The translations under genes and the position numbers were made by a program. Below are positions 15,301 to 28,300 of a stretch of 64,000 nucleotides of DNA, piece by piece. The stretch is from Cheiracanthium punctorium (lineage: Eukaryota > Arthropoda > Arachnida > Araneae > Cheiracanthiidae). The DNA is taken from contig JAWZYV010013186.1 of the NCBI GenBank assembly GCA_038373885.1, positions 372,001 through 436,000 on the forward strand, in the 5' to 3' direction. The stretch's first letter is position 1, and every line of letters starts with the position of its first letter. The notes under the pieces were generated by a model. It did no database searches. It worked only from the letters and a program-made list of their open reading frames with translations, and was not told the DNA's origin.

Positions 15301-18300
15301 AATTTCTACTTTTGACGAAAAATATACAAAAATTCGGAAAAAGTCTTTTTGTTAATAAAAAAATAAAAAACAAATCATATATATTATTTCTCAAAGGTGT
15401 TTTTTTCTGGCTCGGCTAGATCTCATTAAATACGTGACCCAAAAAAATGTAACAGACTCCATGGCTCCAGGTTGCCATGGAGTCAGATGAATTGAATATA
15501 CTTTCTTTAAAAATGAGTGGCAACGACAGATAAAAAATGTAAGAAAATAGAACAGCTCGAAGTTGTACGCCCCATATGCTACTCATTTTGTCAATGAAGA
15601 TAAATTGCGTTCAGTGGAAGATGTGGGCGCTTTAATTTGTGCTGCAATTCCAGATAAAGATCCACAACTTTTTTCAGTTATTCAGGAATGCATTGTGAAT
15701 GGGCCCTGTGGCACTATCAATCCTCACAGTCAATGTATGAAAGATGAAAAATGTAGTAAAAACTATCCTGAAGATTTTCAAGAAGAGACCAATTTAAATG
15801 TTAATGGCTACCCTATGTATAGACGATGCAATAACGGCATTACAATAACATCTCGATATTCATTTTCATACTATAATATTTACAGTTGTAGCATTAAATA
15901 TGATATTGTGCGAAACTTTCGCATGGGTCAGCTAGTTATTTATTAATTTTTCAATTAGTTGACATTTATTTGTGATCGTTTCCTTGGCAATTCCTCTCTG
16001 TGTTATCTCCCACAAACGTTTAATGGGGCTGATATCTGGTCTCTAATAATTTGGCCATCTCCTGTAGTTTTTAAAGCTTAAAAAAAAGCAGCGAAAGGTA
16101 GAGTTTAATTTCATGCTATTACTGGAGATCTCCATGGTCATTACAATGTGCATGTGCATTAAAGTTACAGTTCTATGTAGGTGGACAGTAGTAACCTACA
16201 GTTTCTGAGGAGTGCCAAAAATCAAGTTTCTCTTCCTTTTGATTAGGATCTTACCTCTGGAAAGGATATCCAAGGATCTCTGAAAACACACACAGTGAAA
16301 TCCTATGCACTATCCTAGCAATCAAACTTAATATTAACATGTAAGAATAAAGTCGCTTCATTGCCAGTACTGAAGTATAGCTGAAATGCATGAATATGCA
16401 GTGATTTTGAAAACAAGTTCGAGTTTTCTGTGTTTGAAGATTAATCAAAAACAGGAAGAAACAACGGATTTTTCAATTACTCCTAATTACAAAAGAATTC
16501 ATATCCATTTGATTGCTGTAAACTGAACAATTCTACCAAAAAAAAAAAAAACCTTTGTGAAACTTTGAATCCCCTTAAAATGAAAAACTGCTTAATATTT
16601 CTTTCCTTTATGCAGTTGGTATCATCCAGTAGAGTTTTATATATTAATTTTCAGAATAATTATAATTTTCAGAAGAATATATTAATTTTCAGTTTCACTT
16701 TTTGATTAATAAGATGTTTAGAGATACAAATACCCAAAATGTCTCCCCAGAGGATAGGAAGACAGCACTTTTGGCCACCTAATATACATTTCAAATTGTT
16801 CTAAACTAATAGTTCCTAAACATTTTTATTTGCAAAGTATTTTTAAAATAGAAAAGTCATATTGAAGTTATAAACATTTCTTGGTTAAACATATGTTACT
16901 CTTTAATTAAAAAATTTTTAGGGAACATAGCTTATAAAATTTTGTTAATTTTCTTATGCTCACTTGTACTGTATTGTTTTTAAAAATATAAAAATTTTGT
17001 TGTAACTTTAATTTGAAAGATTAATTAACACTACTTGTAACATATGTGTAACTTTTTAGGTGTTCCCTAAAGAGTACCAACGTGCCTTACGCCAAGCTAA
17101 GGAGGAAAAAGCGGCCTTAACTAATGGGCCAACTCCTGCTATTGAAACAAAACCTGCTGTCAAAGATATTGAAGATGTCGTTCCAAAACTTGACAAAATA
17201 AGGTTTGTATGAATGATATGATGTCAGAATCTATCCTATTAAGCTCTAACAAAATAACTATGCTGTTGAATGAGTTCAAAGATTTTTTAAAAAGTTTCTT
17301 CTGTATCAATATTGATTTTAAATAATTTAAGATATCAATATATAATGATTGAATTGCAAGTTATATATCTTCTTAAACAGGCCAGTTCTATTTAATTCAA
17401 TGTTCTTCTATGACATCATTATTGTTTTAAACAAACACAATGCAAAAAACTAAATACCAGTAGCTTTAGTTGAATGCTACCTTAATTCTATTATCATTAG
17501 TTACCATCCTTATTGAAATAACATTAGATGTTTGAGTGTGTATTGTGTTATGGCAAAACCTTCATTAAGAGTATCTCCCTTAGGGGGCTGCCTTGGGGGA
17601 AGATTGTTCGATTCCAAACCATTAGATTGACAACTTCACAGTAGGGCAAAACACTGAACTTTCACACTTCAACCGTCTACCAGTGTTTAGAATATTATCC
17701 ACTTGTCCACATTTAATGCTTGAATAAACTCAGCACATTCAATGATATTTTAATGTTTTACGAGCAATGTTCATTGATTTAGTTACATTTATTCCCTGCA
17801 TAGTATTGCAACATTTCAAATTTCACTAGAAATTGCCTTTTGTTTTTGCCATGTGCATGGTACAAAATTACTATTTATTACAAAATGTTCTGTATCACCA
17901 ACTGGTAAATTTATCTATAAATTAACTTTGTTAAAATATTTTTTTCCTGATATGATAGTAGACATTACAATGCATATAAATTTTGTTTAGTGAATTGTAT
18001 TGTTACTAAAAACTGGCATTATCCATTTGAACTATTTTCTTTTTCCTGTTATGATTTTCACAGTATCTCTTCAGATATGTAAAATATTTTTCTCTTATAC
18101 CGTTTGATTTCTGTATTGTTTTTCCTTTTGATTTAGGGGTTTTATGAAGTACAAACGCATGACTACACCTTATCGTAGTGCAGCTGAAAGACTTCATGAC
18201 TGGGATGAAATCTACGACTATAATGGTATCCGCAAGACCATAAAGACACAAGCAGCAAGGTGAGTTGTGCCTATTTCTAGTCTGTTTGCTGTCATTACTT

Positions 18301-21300
18301 TATATTTAATCCATTCTACACTTGGACGATAGTTAAGTGACTTCTTAATCAAAATATTAAATATATGTATATTTAAATTTTACCACTGGTCGGATATTCT
18401 ATTTATTGGATGTATCTACTTATGCCTTTTTTGGATTCAATTTTATGTTCATTGAACATATTAAAATACCATAAATGATGTTGAATGATTCCTTGATTCA
18501 TAAGTTTAGCCATTTTACAATATACCGTAAATTCCGGCGTATAACGCGCACTTTTCATACAAAATATAAGGTCGAAATTTAAGGGTGCGCGTTATACGCC
18601 GGTTATAAAAATGATAAATTTAAAAATAAGGAAAAGATGAGTATAAAAAAAAATGAGATTTCTACATGTACCTGAATGTTGTTTATTTAAAAGAAATGAC
18701 ACACCTTATGAACTTCAATTTTCATTATCGGACAGCTTATAAAGTTCATCATATTCATCTTCCGTGATATTTTCAGGCACATGATCAAATTCAGTTTCAT
18801 CTTCCCTATCACTGTTACTCTGATCCATAAATAAATAGTTATCATGCGTTCCATCTAGATTGTTCGATATACTACATTTTTTAAATGACTTTTTAATTAT
18901 GTCAGGTTTAATTTCATCCCATGCTTGTATTATCCATTCGTACACTATTTCTAGACTGGCATGACGGATTTCACCTCCTTTCGTAAATGTTTTACCTCCT
19001 TCCAACATCCACGTATTCCAAAATCGTTTTAAATTTCCTTAGAATGGTTTATTAATACACACATCTAAAGATTGAACTAATGGCGTTAATCCGCCTGGAA
19101 TAACTGCCAGTGTCTGTGTTACACTCTTTCATTAATTTCTTTGTATTATCCGTTAAATGCGATCTGAACATATCCCAAAGTAAAAGACTTTCTGGATTCC
19201 ATAGGACAAGTCTGTGATTGCAAAGTAAAGGGTGCGCGTTATACGGAGGATATACATAAAAATTAAAAAATGAAGTTTAAAATTATAGGTGCGTGTTATA
19301 CACCGGTGCTCGTTATACGCCGGCATTTACGGTATATATGTATATATATATGTATATATAATATACGCCTTCACTATAGCTGTTTCCATTTTTTTGGTTT
19401 CACTTATGAGTGATTTTGAGAATGTGAAAGATGGTTACATATTACATCATAACCATTAGCAATAAATCTCGTGCAGATTTTCATTATATGATGCAAATGT
19501 AAAAGAGTTACTCAATGCTTTCGTATTATGTTTGTGATCATGTCGAAACTCATAAATTCATCTCTGACAGCCTGATAACTTATGTTATTTCAGTTTTTAA
19601 AATGTGTATAAACCCTAAAAAAAAAAAAGAATAAAATATTAAGGCGCACCCACATGCATGAGATTTCTTTGATGCACAATTTACTATATGAATGACTTAT
19701 TTATGCATGTAACATACTTAATATAATTGCTTTACAAATATTTTTCATATATTTTGGATTTAATACATTATTCTTTAAATTAGGTGCATGGAATGTGGTG
19801 TACCTTTCTGTCAATCAAGCCATGGATGTCCTCTTGGAAATATCATACCTAAATGGAATGACTTAGTTTTCAAGGTAATTGAGCACTCTTCTGCAAAACT
19901 GTAACATTAGTGCTTTTCTGTAGTTCAGTGTTTAACATTCTGAATTACTTAAATTTAGAATGTTAAATACTGTCGTTTTACTGGGTTTTTTTAATTATTA
20001 CTAGCTGAAGTACCCGTTCTTCGCACGGGAATGAATGGACTTTTTGATATTACGATTTGTGGTGATTACTATTCATTGTAATAAACAGATATAGCAAAGT
20101 GGATATCGCGTTATATTGTGTCCAATAATCATGCATACCGAATTGCAAGGCAATCGTTTGTACGGTGCAGAAGGCCATGCGGCGTAGCGCAATCTAGTGG
20201 AGAGTTTTAGCAAAACGGATACGGCGGAAATATTCTTCGCATTCAGATATCGATGAATACGAATTTTCATGACTATCGGCTGGACAGTACTGAAGTTCAT
20301 GTGTTGACGGGACATCTAGTGGCAAGTTATAGGAAAATGGATAGCGCCAAACTCTTCCCCATGTTCAAATATCTATGTATACCTATTTTCATAGCGATTA
20401 TTTGCACAGTCAAGAAGTGATACACTGCAGGGCCATCTAGTGGTTCAATAAAGTAATGATTTGCTACAGCGCCGTCAAGTGGCGAGTTATAGCAAAATGG
20501 ATAACGCCAAAATATTCTCATTGTTCAAATAGCTATGTATACTGATTTTCATAGCGACCGTGTTCAACTATCTATGTATACCAATTTTCATAACGATCAT
20601 TTGCACAGTCAAGAAGTGATACACTGCAGGGCCATCTAGTAGTTAATTAAAGTAATGATTTGCTACAGCGCCGTCAAGTGGCGAGTTATAGCAAAATGGA
20701 TAACGCCAAAATATTCTCATTGTTCAAATAGCTATGTATACTGATTTTCATAGCGACCGTGTTCAACTATCTATGTATACCAATTTTCATAACGATCATT
20801 GACGATCGGCTGAATAGTCCTGAAGTTCATGTGTTAATGCGACATCTAGTGTCAAGTTATAGGAAAATGGATCGTGCCAAACTCTTCCCCGTGTTCAAAT
20901 ATCTATGTATACCCATTTTCATAGCGATCATTCGCACAGTCAAGAAGTGATACACTGCAGGGCCATCTAGTGGTTAATTAAAGTAATGATTTGCTACAGC
21001 GTCGTCATGTGGCGAGTTATAGCAAAATGGGTAACGCTAAAATATTCTCATTGTTCAAATAGCTATGTGTTCTGATTTTCATAGCCACCGTTTGAATGGT
21101 CAAGAATTTGGCCTGCTGCAGCATCATCTAGTGGCAAGTTAAAATAATAATGCATTGCAGTGTCATCTAGTGGTGAGTAACATCAAAAGGAACGCAGTTA
21201 GAATATATTCTTCGTGCTCAAATGTGTAAGCATAAAAAATTTTATGCCGATCGGTCGAACGGTATAGAAGTTGATGTTTTGCAGCGCCATTTAGCGGCAA

Positions 21301-24300
21301 GTTACAGCAAAATGGATAGTGAAAAATATTCTCAGTGTTCTAATATTCGCGTGTACCAAATTTCATCGAAATCGGTTGGACGATATTCGCATAGCAAACG
21401 GCTAAACGGAATAGAATTCAACGTTGTGCTGTGGCACCAAGTGGCAAGTTAAGGAAAACGGATAACATAAAAACCTTCTCCATCATAAAAGACTTAGGTG
21501 AACCAAATTTCATTGTGCAACGGTGCTCAACGGTGCTGGAGTTTTTCAACCTCATAAACACATACCAACATTGTTTTATCTATAACCAGTGTTATCATAT
21601 ATACCAGTCTCAAATAAAATCCAGTTTCAAATCTAACCTTCGCCAAAGTGCCGACATACGCCATTTTGCAAGAGTTTTTTCAGGGAATCATTCGAAGCAT
21701 TGACTTAGCAGCAATCAATATGGGAAATGGTTCGACCGGCAAAGAGTTGCACGCATTTATTTGAAAATTGGAATCTCTTAATACAGCCGATTTTTTTTTA
21801 AATTATCAACTATAATGTGTTTTATTCATCGTTACTCTGATGTACTAAATGAGAAGATTTCAATCTTCTGAAATTTGGCGGAATTCCCCCAACTTAAATC
21901 AATGTACTCAATTGGCGAGAATTCTGAAGTTAGATCGCTTGAAATCCCTTAATAACTGCATTATTTCTTCACGGATCATTAAAATTTAATGCTGTATTCT
22001 AATAAAACCTTTGCACTTGTTTTCAAAAATCTATTTCCTTAAGCTCTCAATAAATTGTGCCAAGCCGAAAACTGTGCAAACTGCTAGAACTCACTTACTC
22101 AAAATCCATATTTCAGCCATTTATTTTTTCGCCAAACTAAAAAAATGTACACATTAGCCTGGGAAATCTTCAATTCTTATTGTTTTGCGTGTAAAGCATT
22201 ACATTCCTGCTCTGATTTCCCATGCACACGATATTATAATTTAAGAAAAAATAACCTTACGAATATAAACTAACAAAAAAAAATCATTATTATTCTTTTA
22301 TTTTTACTTTGAGAATTTAAAACATTTTATTCGGCAAAATCACCACACATGGCAACCACGATCCTTATTTCACACTTTTTTCACTACAGGGGTTACAATT
22401 ACGGAAAGATTTTTGCGTGAAGAGCATAAAAAATCTCTTAAATTCCGGGAACGGGTGGATTTTCAAAGTTTTAAAGTGGACTATGATTTATTCTATATTA
22501 TTTTACATATCTGTGCTAAATTTCAGGCCGATAGGTCCGTTTTTGTGGATTTGTATACGAATCAAATCCACAAACAAACAAACAAACAAACAGAATTTCA
22601 TTTTTATTTCGTCTATTCTCCTGAGGGTCGTCTATTCTCCTGATTGGCTGGTGTGCTTTGTCTTGCAACACTTTGCAAAACTGCTGATTTTCGAGCTCAC
22701 TGATTGCAAGTCAAGAATGTATCAGTTCCTGTCTGTCTGCGGTGTGACCACCACCCCTTTTTTTTTTGGTTAAGTCCTCTTCAATGGCCCATTATGCCCT
22801 TTTTTTAAAAAAAAAACTTTTTTTCTTTTTTTGTGTCTTTGCTGGCCAGCACCATTCCTGCCCCATTTTTTAAAAGTTAAATAAACCAATCTAATTTGTA
22901 ATAACATGCAGTTTCAGTTATTTTACTTTTATATGTGTATTCCCATTTTGTCAAGATTACTATTACTGCTAGAAGATATAGCCGATTGTGGTGGCAATTA
23001 CAGTGGGTGCTAGAAAAAAATATTTGACAAAAAAATGTCTGCTCTCAATACATTTAATCTTTGTCTCCTTAAAATAAATGCAGTGACCTCTCTCTTGTAT
23101 GACTCTTGGTTATTTATCAAATTCACTTGGTTCTGGCTACACTTTATGGGAAATAATGCTAAACTTCTCTCAGTTATGATGCTTCTTTTATTTACATGAT
23201 GCTTTAAACAGTTCAAATGATCTTGCATTTCTCATTCAAGAAGTCATTTTAGAATGTTTAAAGTAGAAATCTTTATCTCATTGTGATATCACCTTTTTGG
23301 ATACTTTTAAACTTTACGCCACTTTTCAGAATAAACATATTCTAGATAGATTAGTGTGGAGCCAAATTATTGTTTATTTTAGAATACTTACTGTTTTCTC
23401 ATCTTTCCCACATTTTCAGTTATGTCAACATTGTTTTTCTTTGTTTGGAATGTGAGTTTCCTCCCACTACAGTATTTTTAAAACTGATATTTTTCATCTT
23501 TTTGAAAGAACATGCAGTTTAAATCATCTATTTTATACACAAAATATCGTTATCTCAAAAATATTTTAGTCTCTCTGCCAAAATTGTAAGCAATTAAGAG
23601 TCTTCAGTTATGTTTCTTCTCTTTCTAAGCATTTGCCATAATGAAAATACGGCCCGTTTCTGGCAAGTGCCGTGCTGATTCTTGTTCTCATAGGAACATA
23701 TGCTACAAAGTTCTGGTGAAATGAAGAATGTTCTAGAACAAATCGAACTTTCCACCTCATGGTAGAACATTCCTGATAGTTTAGGGTTACTGATAGCAGG
23801 CCGCTACTGTGGCTAATTTATCAACATGTCATTGTGCTTGCAAAGGTCGTCTATTCTCCTGATTGGCTGGCGTGCTTTGTCTTGCAACACTTTGCAAAAC
23901 TGCTGATTTTCGAGCTCACCGATTGCAAGTCAAGAATGTATCAGTTCCTTTCTGTCTGCGGTGTGACCACCACCCCTTTTTTTTTTGGTTAAGTCCTCTT
24001 CAATGGCCCATTATGCCCTTTTTTTTTTAAAAAAAACTTTTTTTCTTTTTTTGTGTCTTTGCTGGCCAGCACCATTCCTGCCCCATTTTTTAAAAGTTAA
24101 ATAAACCAATCTAATTTGTAATAACATGCAGTTTCAGTTATTTTACTTTTATATGTGTATTCCCATTTTGTTCGTCAGTCATCGTATATTGCCAACAGTA
24201 AAGGTATGTGCTGTTTTAAGATTTCATCTCAATTGGACCATCCAAGAGACAAACATGAATATACAAGGAATAGTGCCTAGTGTTATTATACGATCACTTT

Positions 24301-25319
24301 GCCTTTAGTGACAACCTTTCCAGGACTCATAAAAAAACTCTTTAATAACTTTCTATAATGTATCAACTTTTTCTTATGTGACAATCATGCACAGTTTCAA
24401 TCCTTTACCCTTTCACTACTGTTAAAGTGTATAATCAATAATGAATAATATTTTAACATTTTTTTTATTTAAATTCGCGTGTTATTAACAATAAAGTCTG
24501 TCACACAAGGATGGTTTATGCCTATCAAAATGATTATTCTCAAAATAGCTTAAAAGTTTTAGCACACTTAGAAAAAGACATTTTCTGTTTTTGTCAACTA
24601 CAGAGACAAACTAATATCATTTCATTTTTTGAAAAAATCTCCTCTGTAGATCTTCAAAAAAAATTTTTTTGAAAATAACGTTTTTAAATTTTTTTATTTT
24701 TAATGTATTTTATAAGTTTTGTTAAAATATGTTCTCTAGTACTCAAAATTTGTTGTTTAATATACCATATTAGCTTGAATATAATGTGATGTTTTTTGCC
24801 TGATCATTTCCTGTAAAAAAACCTCACTCTCACTAAATTCAAGGCCTAAATATAGGATTTTGCTAATTATCTAATGAAAAATTTTGAGGCTGTGTTGTAT
24901 TCGGGCTAATGCAGTAGGTAAAATAATCAATAATTCCGAGAGGCTTTTTCAAACTGTTTTATTGTATTGAGCAAATTTCTGAAATAAAAATATTGAGGAA
25001 TGGGTGGATTTGCAGATTTTTGAAGTAACCCCCCATATTTTTAAACACATTTGTGCTAATTTGCAAGCCAACCAAAGAGGTCCAGAGGTGGGAATTTTAA
25101 TTTTTTTATATATTTTTTCATGAATTACAAAAATTGTGAATCATTTCGATTCAGTTGAATGGCAATATATTGATGAAAATCAGGGAATGGATTAATTTCA
25201 AACTTTCGAAGTGCAGATTGTTTTACATTTTTAAAAATAATTATGAAACATTTTCAAGCCAGATCATACCAAACAGTGTAGATTTTATGTTTTTCAAGGA
25301 AAGAATTTTTTACCCCCCC

Positions 25320-25351
<32 letters not shown>

Positions 25352-28300
25352 TTAAGTAATGGTTGTAAAACTTATTTTGGACTGATACAAATAGAATTGT
25401 GATTGAGTCAATGATCAGCATAACTATACATTTAGATTATTATTCATTTTAGTGAATTATACATACTACTCAGTACTTAAAAATGCTGTATTAAACTTCT
25501 ATGTAACTCACACTTGTATGCAAGGGAACATTTTGTGATCCATTTTTTGCTAAGTTCCAAATCTCCATTAACTTAAAATTTTACAGACATATCAACAATT
25601 GATGACTGCAAAGTAGTACTGAGAACACTGCTCACTTACAGGAGAGAGAGAGAAAAAAAAATTGTTACTCTGAAGTCTATGGATTAAGAAGTTTTTAAAA
25701 TGTTTTTCAGAAACTCTCATATATTATTTCAGTGACAGAGGGGAACCATCTGTATAGTGGTACCACTCAGAAGCATTATGACCGATATAAAACAATTTTC
25801 CCCTAACTTTCCAATCTCCAATTGAGATGAAATTTTGATTACGAATGTTATTTAACTAACAGTGCAGAGAGAGATGGGAAACTACCTTTTTATTTCTAAA
25901 ATATAGAGCAGATTTCCTGTCACAGTGTCAGATTGAGTGCAGATTTTATGATTTACATTGGTTTCTTTAGCATAAATGTCTAAAATCTCATCCTTATCAC
26001 ATATATTTATCGCTTCAGTATCATAATTTTGATTATATTTTGACTTTTTACTTGTAGGAGGACTGGAGGGAAGCTCTTAATCAATTGCTGCAAACAAATA
26101 ATTTCCCTGAATTCACAGGTCGTGTTTGTCCTGCTCCCTGTGAGGTAAGTTATTATAAAAAAATAATAAATTAACAAAAACTGGTGTTAGAAAGTAAAAT
26201 CACTCAAAACTTTGCATACATAAATGTATATATCAACAATATGATAATTTTGGCTGGTGCAAAAAGGATGATGGTACAAAAGGGTACTGATGGATAAGAT
26301 ACTGGTACTTCTGTACAGCTGAGAAAGGCCAGATTTTTGTACTGTTCAAAATGATCACAACCTTGATATGTACACTTATGTGTGCTATTATACAGTTTTT
26401 ATTAATTTTAAGTTACTTAAATACAGTGCCATTAATTAGACTTTTATTTATGAGAGTAGAGATCTTTAATTTGTATAGTCAAATATTGGTTTTTACCAAC
26501 TTATTTAAAATTTTTGCCAACTGAGTAAGTGTAATTTTTGACAAGTTGAAAGGAACAGAAATAGTAAAAGTTTATATTTTTAATTTTTGCACTTAAGTTT
26601 GTAATTTTTCAAAACAAGTTTTTGAAGGAAAAATAAAGATTTGCAAGTTTTTTCCAACTAGCTTTAAAATTCTTTAAAATTATTCTATTTAAAATCCACA
26701 ATTAAAAAATTAATGATATTCCCTATTAAGTTAGCGTTTTGTGAAGTCTATCATAAATAAAAAGTAAATTATGATTTTGTTGAATTTTCATTTTTTAGCA
26801 AATTAGTACTCTAGATTCTTAATTTTGCCAAGTGTATCAAAATATGTCAATATTAGAGTTGTGACTTTTCCAAATTTTGGAAACCTAATGCTTTTCCCAC
26901 TATAGGTTACTATGGCAGGCTACTGAGGCATAAACATCCCACATATCTTTCTTAAAAAGAAAAACTTAGTTATACATAAAATTCTTTGTTAAAAATGTAA
27001 CAAATGGGAATTTATTGTTTAGGCACAATTGCTTTGTCATTAAAAGCTTGATAATTCAATTTACTTTTTTGAATTTATTGTAAGGGGAAAAAATTATCTG
27101 GTACACTCAATTATTTAATTATCCAATTATTATTCTTGTCTTGAACTGCAGAGATGAGAATCTTCTGGAACCCACGAAATTCTGTATTTGTTATTTTACA
27201 CATTTCCCCCCCCCCCAAACAATATGTGCATTATATAATAATGGCCAATTTTCATAGCTGTCAACTTAAGTTCAATCTTTTACATCCATTGTTTGTACAC
27301 AACCTTTGAAATTTCCTGTTGATTTCATTTTTAACTTTCTAACAAAATTTTAAAATACTTGAATAGGGTAATGTGGCCTGGGCCCCTCCCAAAATCTGGA
27401 TTTTTGTTAATTGCATGGCAAAGGGGACACATTGAAATATTCTGAAAATGTGTCTTGATATGATACCGTAGAAAACCGAAAAGGTGCGCAGCTTGTTTTC
27501 AGGTCTTGTGCAGAATTGGTGTAATAATGGGAAAACTATTCTATTTCTCCATCCAGATAAGAAAAAAATACAGTATAAAACAAGGAAAGCAAATCATATT
27601 ACTTGCATTATTATCGGAATAATGCTATATAAAAAACTATGAGATTATGTACAAAGTACTTAACTGTTTAAATACTTCTTGAATAGTAGTTTAAGACTGG
27701 AATAATATTATAGTTATTCCCCCCATATTGTATACTGTCCATATTTCCTAATCTTTAACACAGCTTTGCTGCGGTAAAACTCATATCTTTTTTCCAGTGC
27801 CAAACTTTCACCAATTGTTATTTTATGAATTTTTCGAACATTCTCTAAGGTTGTCACTGTTAGAATCTGTATCCTTTGACTTTAATACATTGTGAATTAT
27901 GTCACTGTCAGTCATCTGAATTCAGTCAATGCTATCAGAGTTCAAAAACTCTAAAATATAACTGTGTGAGAATGGCTTGTTTTGTTTTACTTCATACTCA
28001 TACCTCCGATTTTAAAGCCTTGTGGATCAGCAGATTTTGGGTCTTCTACTGTATATGTTTGGTTAATAATGTGCCTTATATATCCAGGCATGTAACACAC
28101 ATTAGTAAATTGTGTATGTTTTACTATTTTCATGCAATTATTGCTGTATAGCATTCATCATATTTTTCGTACCAAAAATTTTAAACCTACCAAAAAAAAA
28201 TACCACTTTCAATAATTTGCCTACTTTTTTGCACTTTTCAACTGTGATCATTTTCAGTTCACTCTCTTTGAAATTCCAACAACCTGTCCCCCCAAAATCA

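Larger units (their letters stand above)
13928..16782 (-). mobile_element. Candidate disrupted Tc1-like element
   Basis: The left end reads GGTGGCCAAATTAAAGGAC after a TA. The right end, inverted, reads GGTGGCCAAAAGTGCTGTC, also next to a TA. GGTGGCCAAA is a common Tc1-family terminus. A minus-strand transposase scrap at 15955-16062 lies between them. The shared terminal match is only about 10 bp, so linking the two ends is inference. Confidence 0.4.
13251..17059 (+). other. GOGAT intron 6
   Basis: Intron of 3.8 kb. Most of it (about 13928-16782) may be one old Tc1-like element that was later hit by a SINE, a Helitron fragment and other sequence. Confidence 0.8.
18260..19783 (+). other. GOGAT intron 8
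   Basis: Intron of 1.5 kb. Over half is a pogo/Tigger element (18525-19332); a TA-rich microsatellite follows at about 19333-19365. Confidence 0.85.
22443..25265 (+). repeat. Dispersed GGGTGGATT-type repeat, three partial copies
   Basis: The segments 22443-22530, 24996-25070 and 25181-25262 share GGGAAYGGRTKRATTTNCAA, then TTYGAAGTRSA, TTTTACATWTNTGTGCTAA and TTTCAAGCC-like pieces in the same order. They are old copies of one unit. Confidence 0.55.
19875..26057 (+). other. GOGAT intron 9 (6.2 kb, repeat-rich)
   Basis: The largest intron in the window. It holds a Helitron-like terminus with a minisatellite (20000-22610), two 327-bp direct repeats (22626-24171), a small TA-flanked element (24765-24914), members of a dispersed GGGTGGATT family and a C/T homopolymer block at about 25313-25353. 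Open frames here are readings of repeats. Confidence 0.85.

Noticed and set aside
20270..21470. A CRISPR array
   Set aside because: The repeats are long modules without regular spacers, in a eukaryotic intron; this is a minisatellite.
23010..23228. A 72-codon minus-strand frame between the 327-bp direct repeats as an element gene
   Set aside because: It has no recognisable domain and the interval otherwise has dense stops, so coding is not supported.
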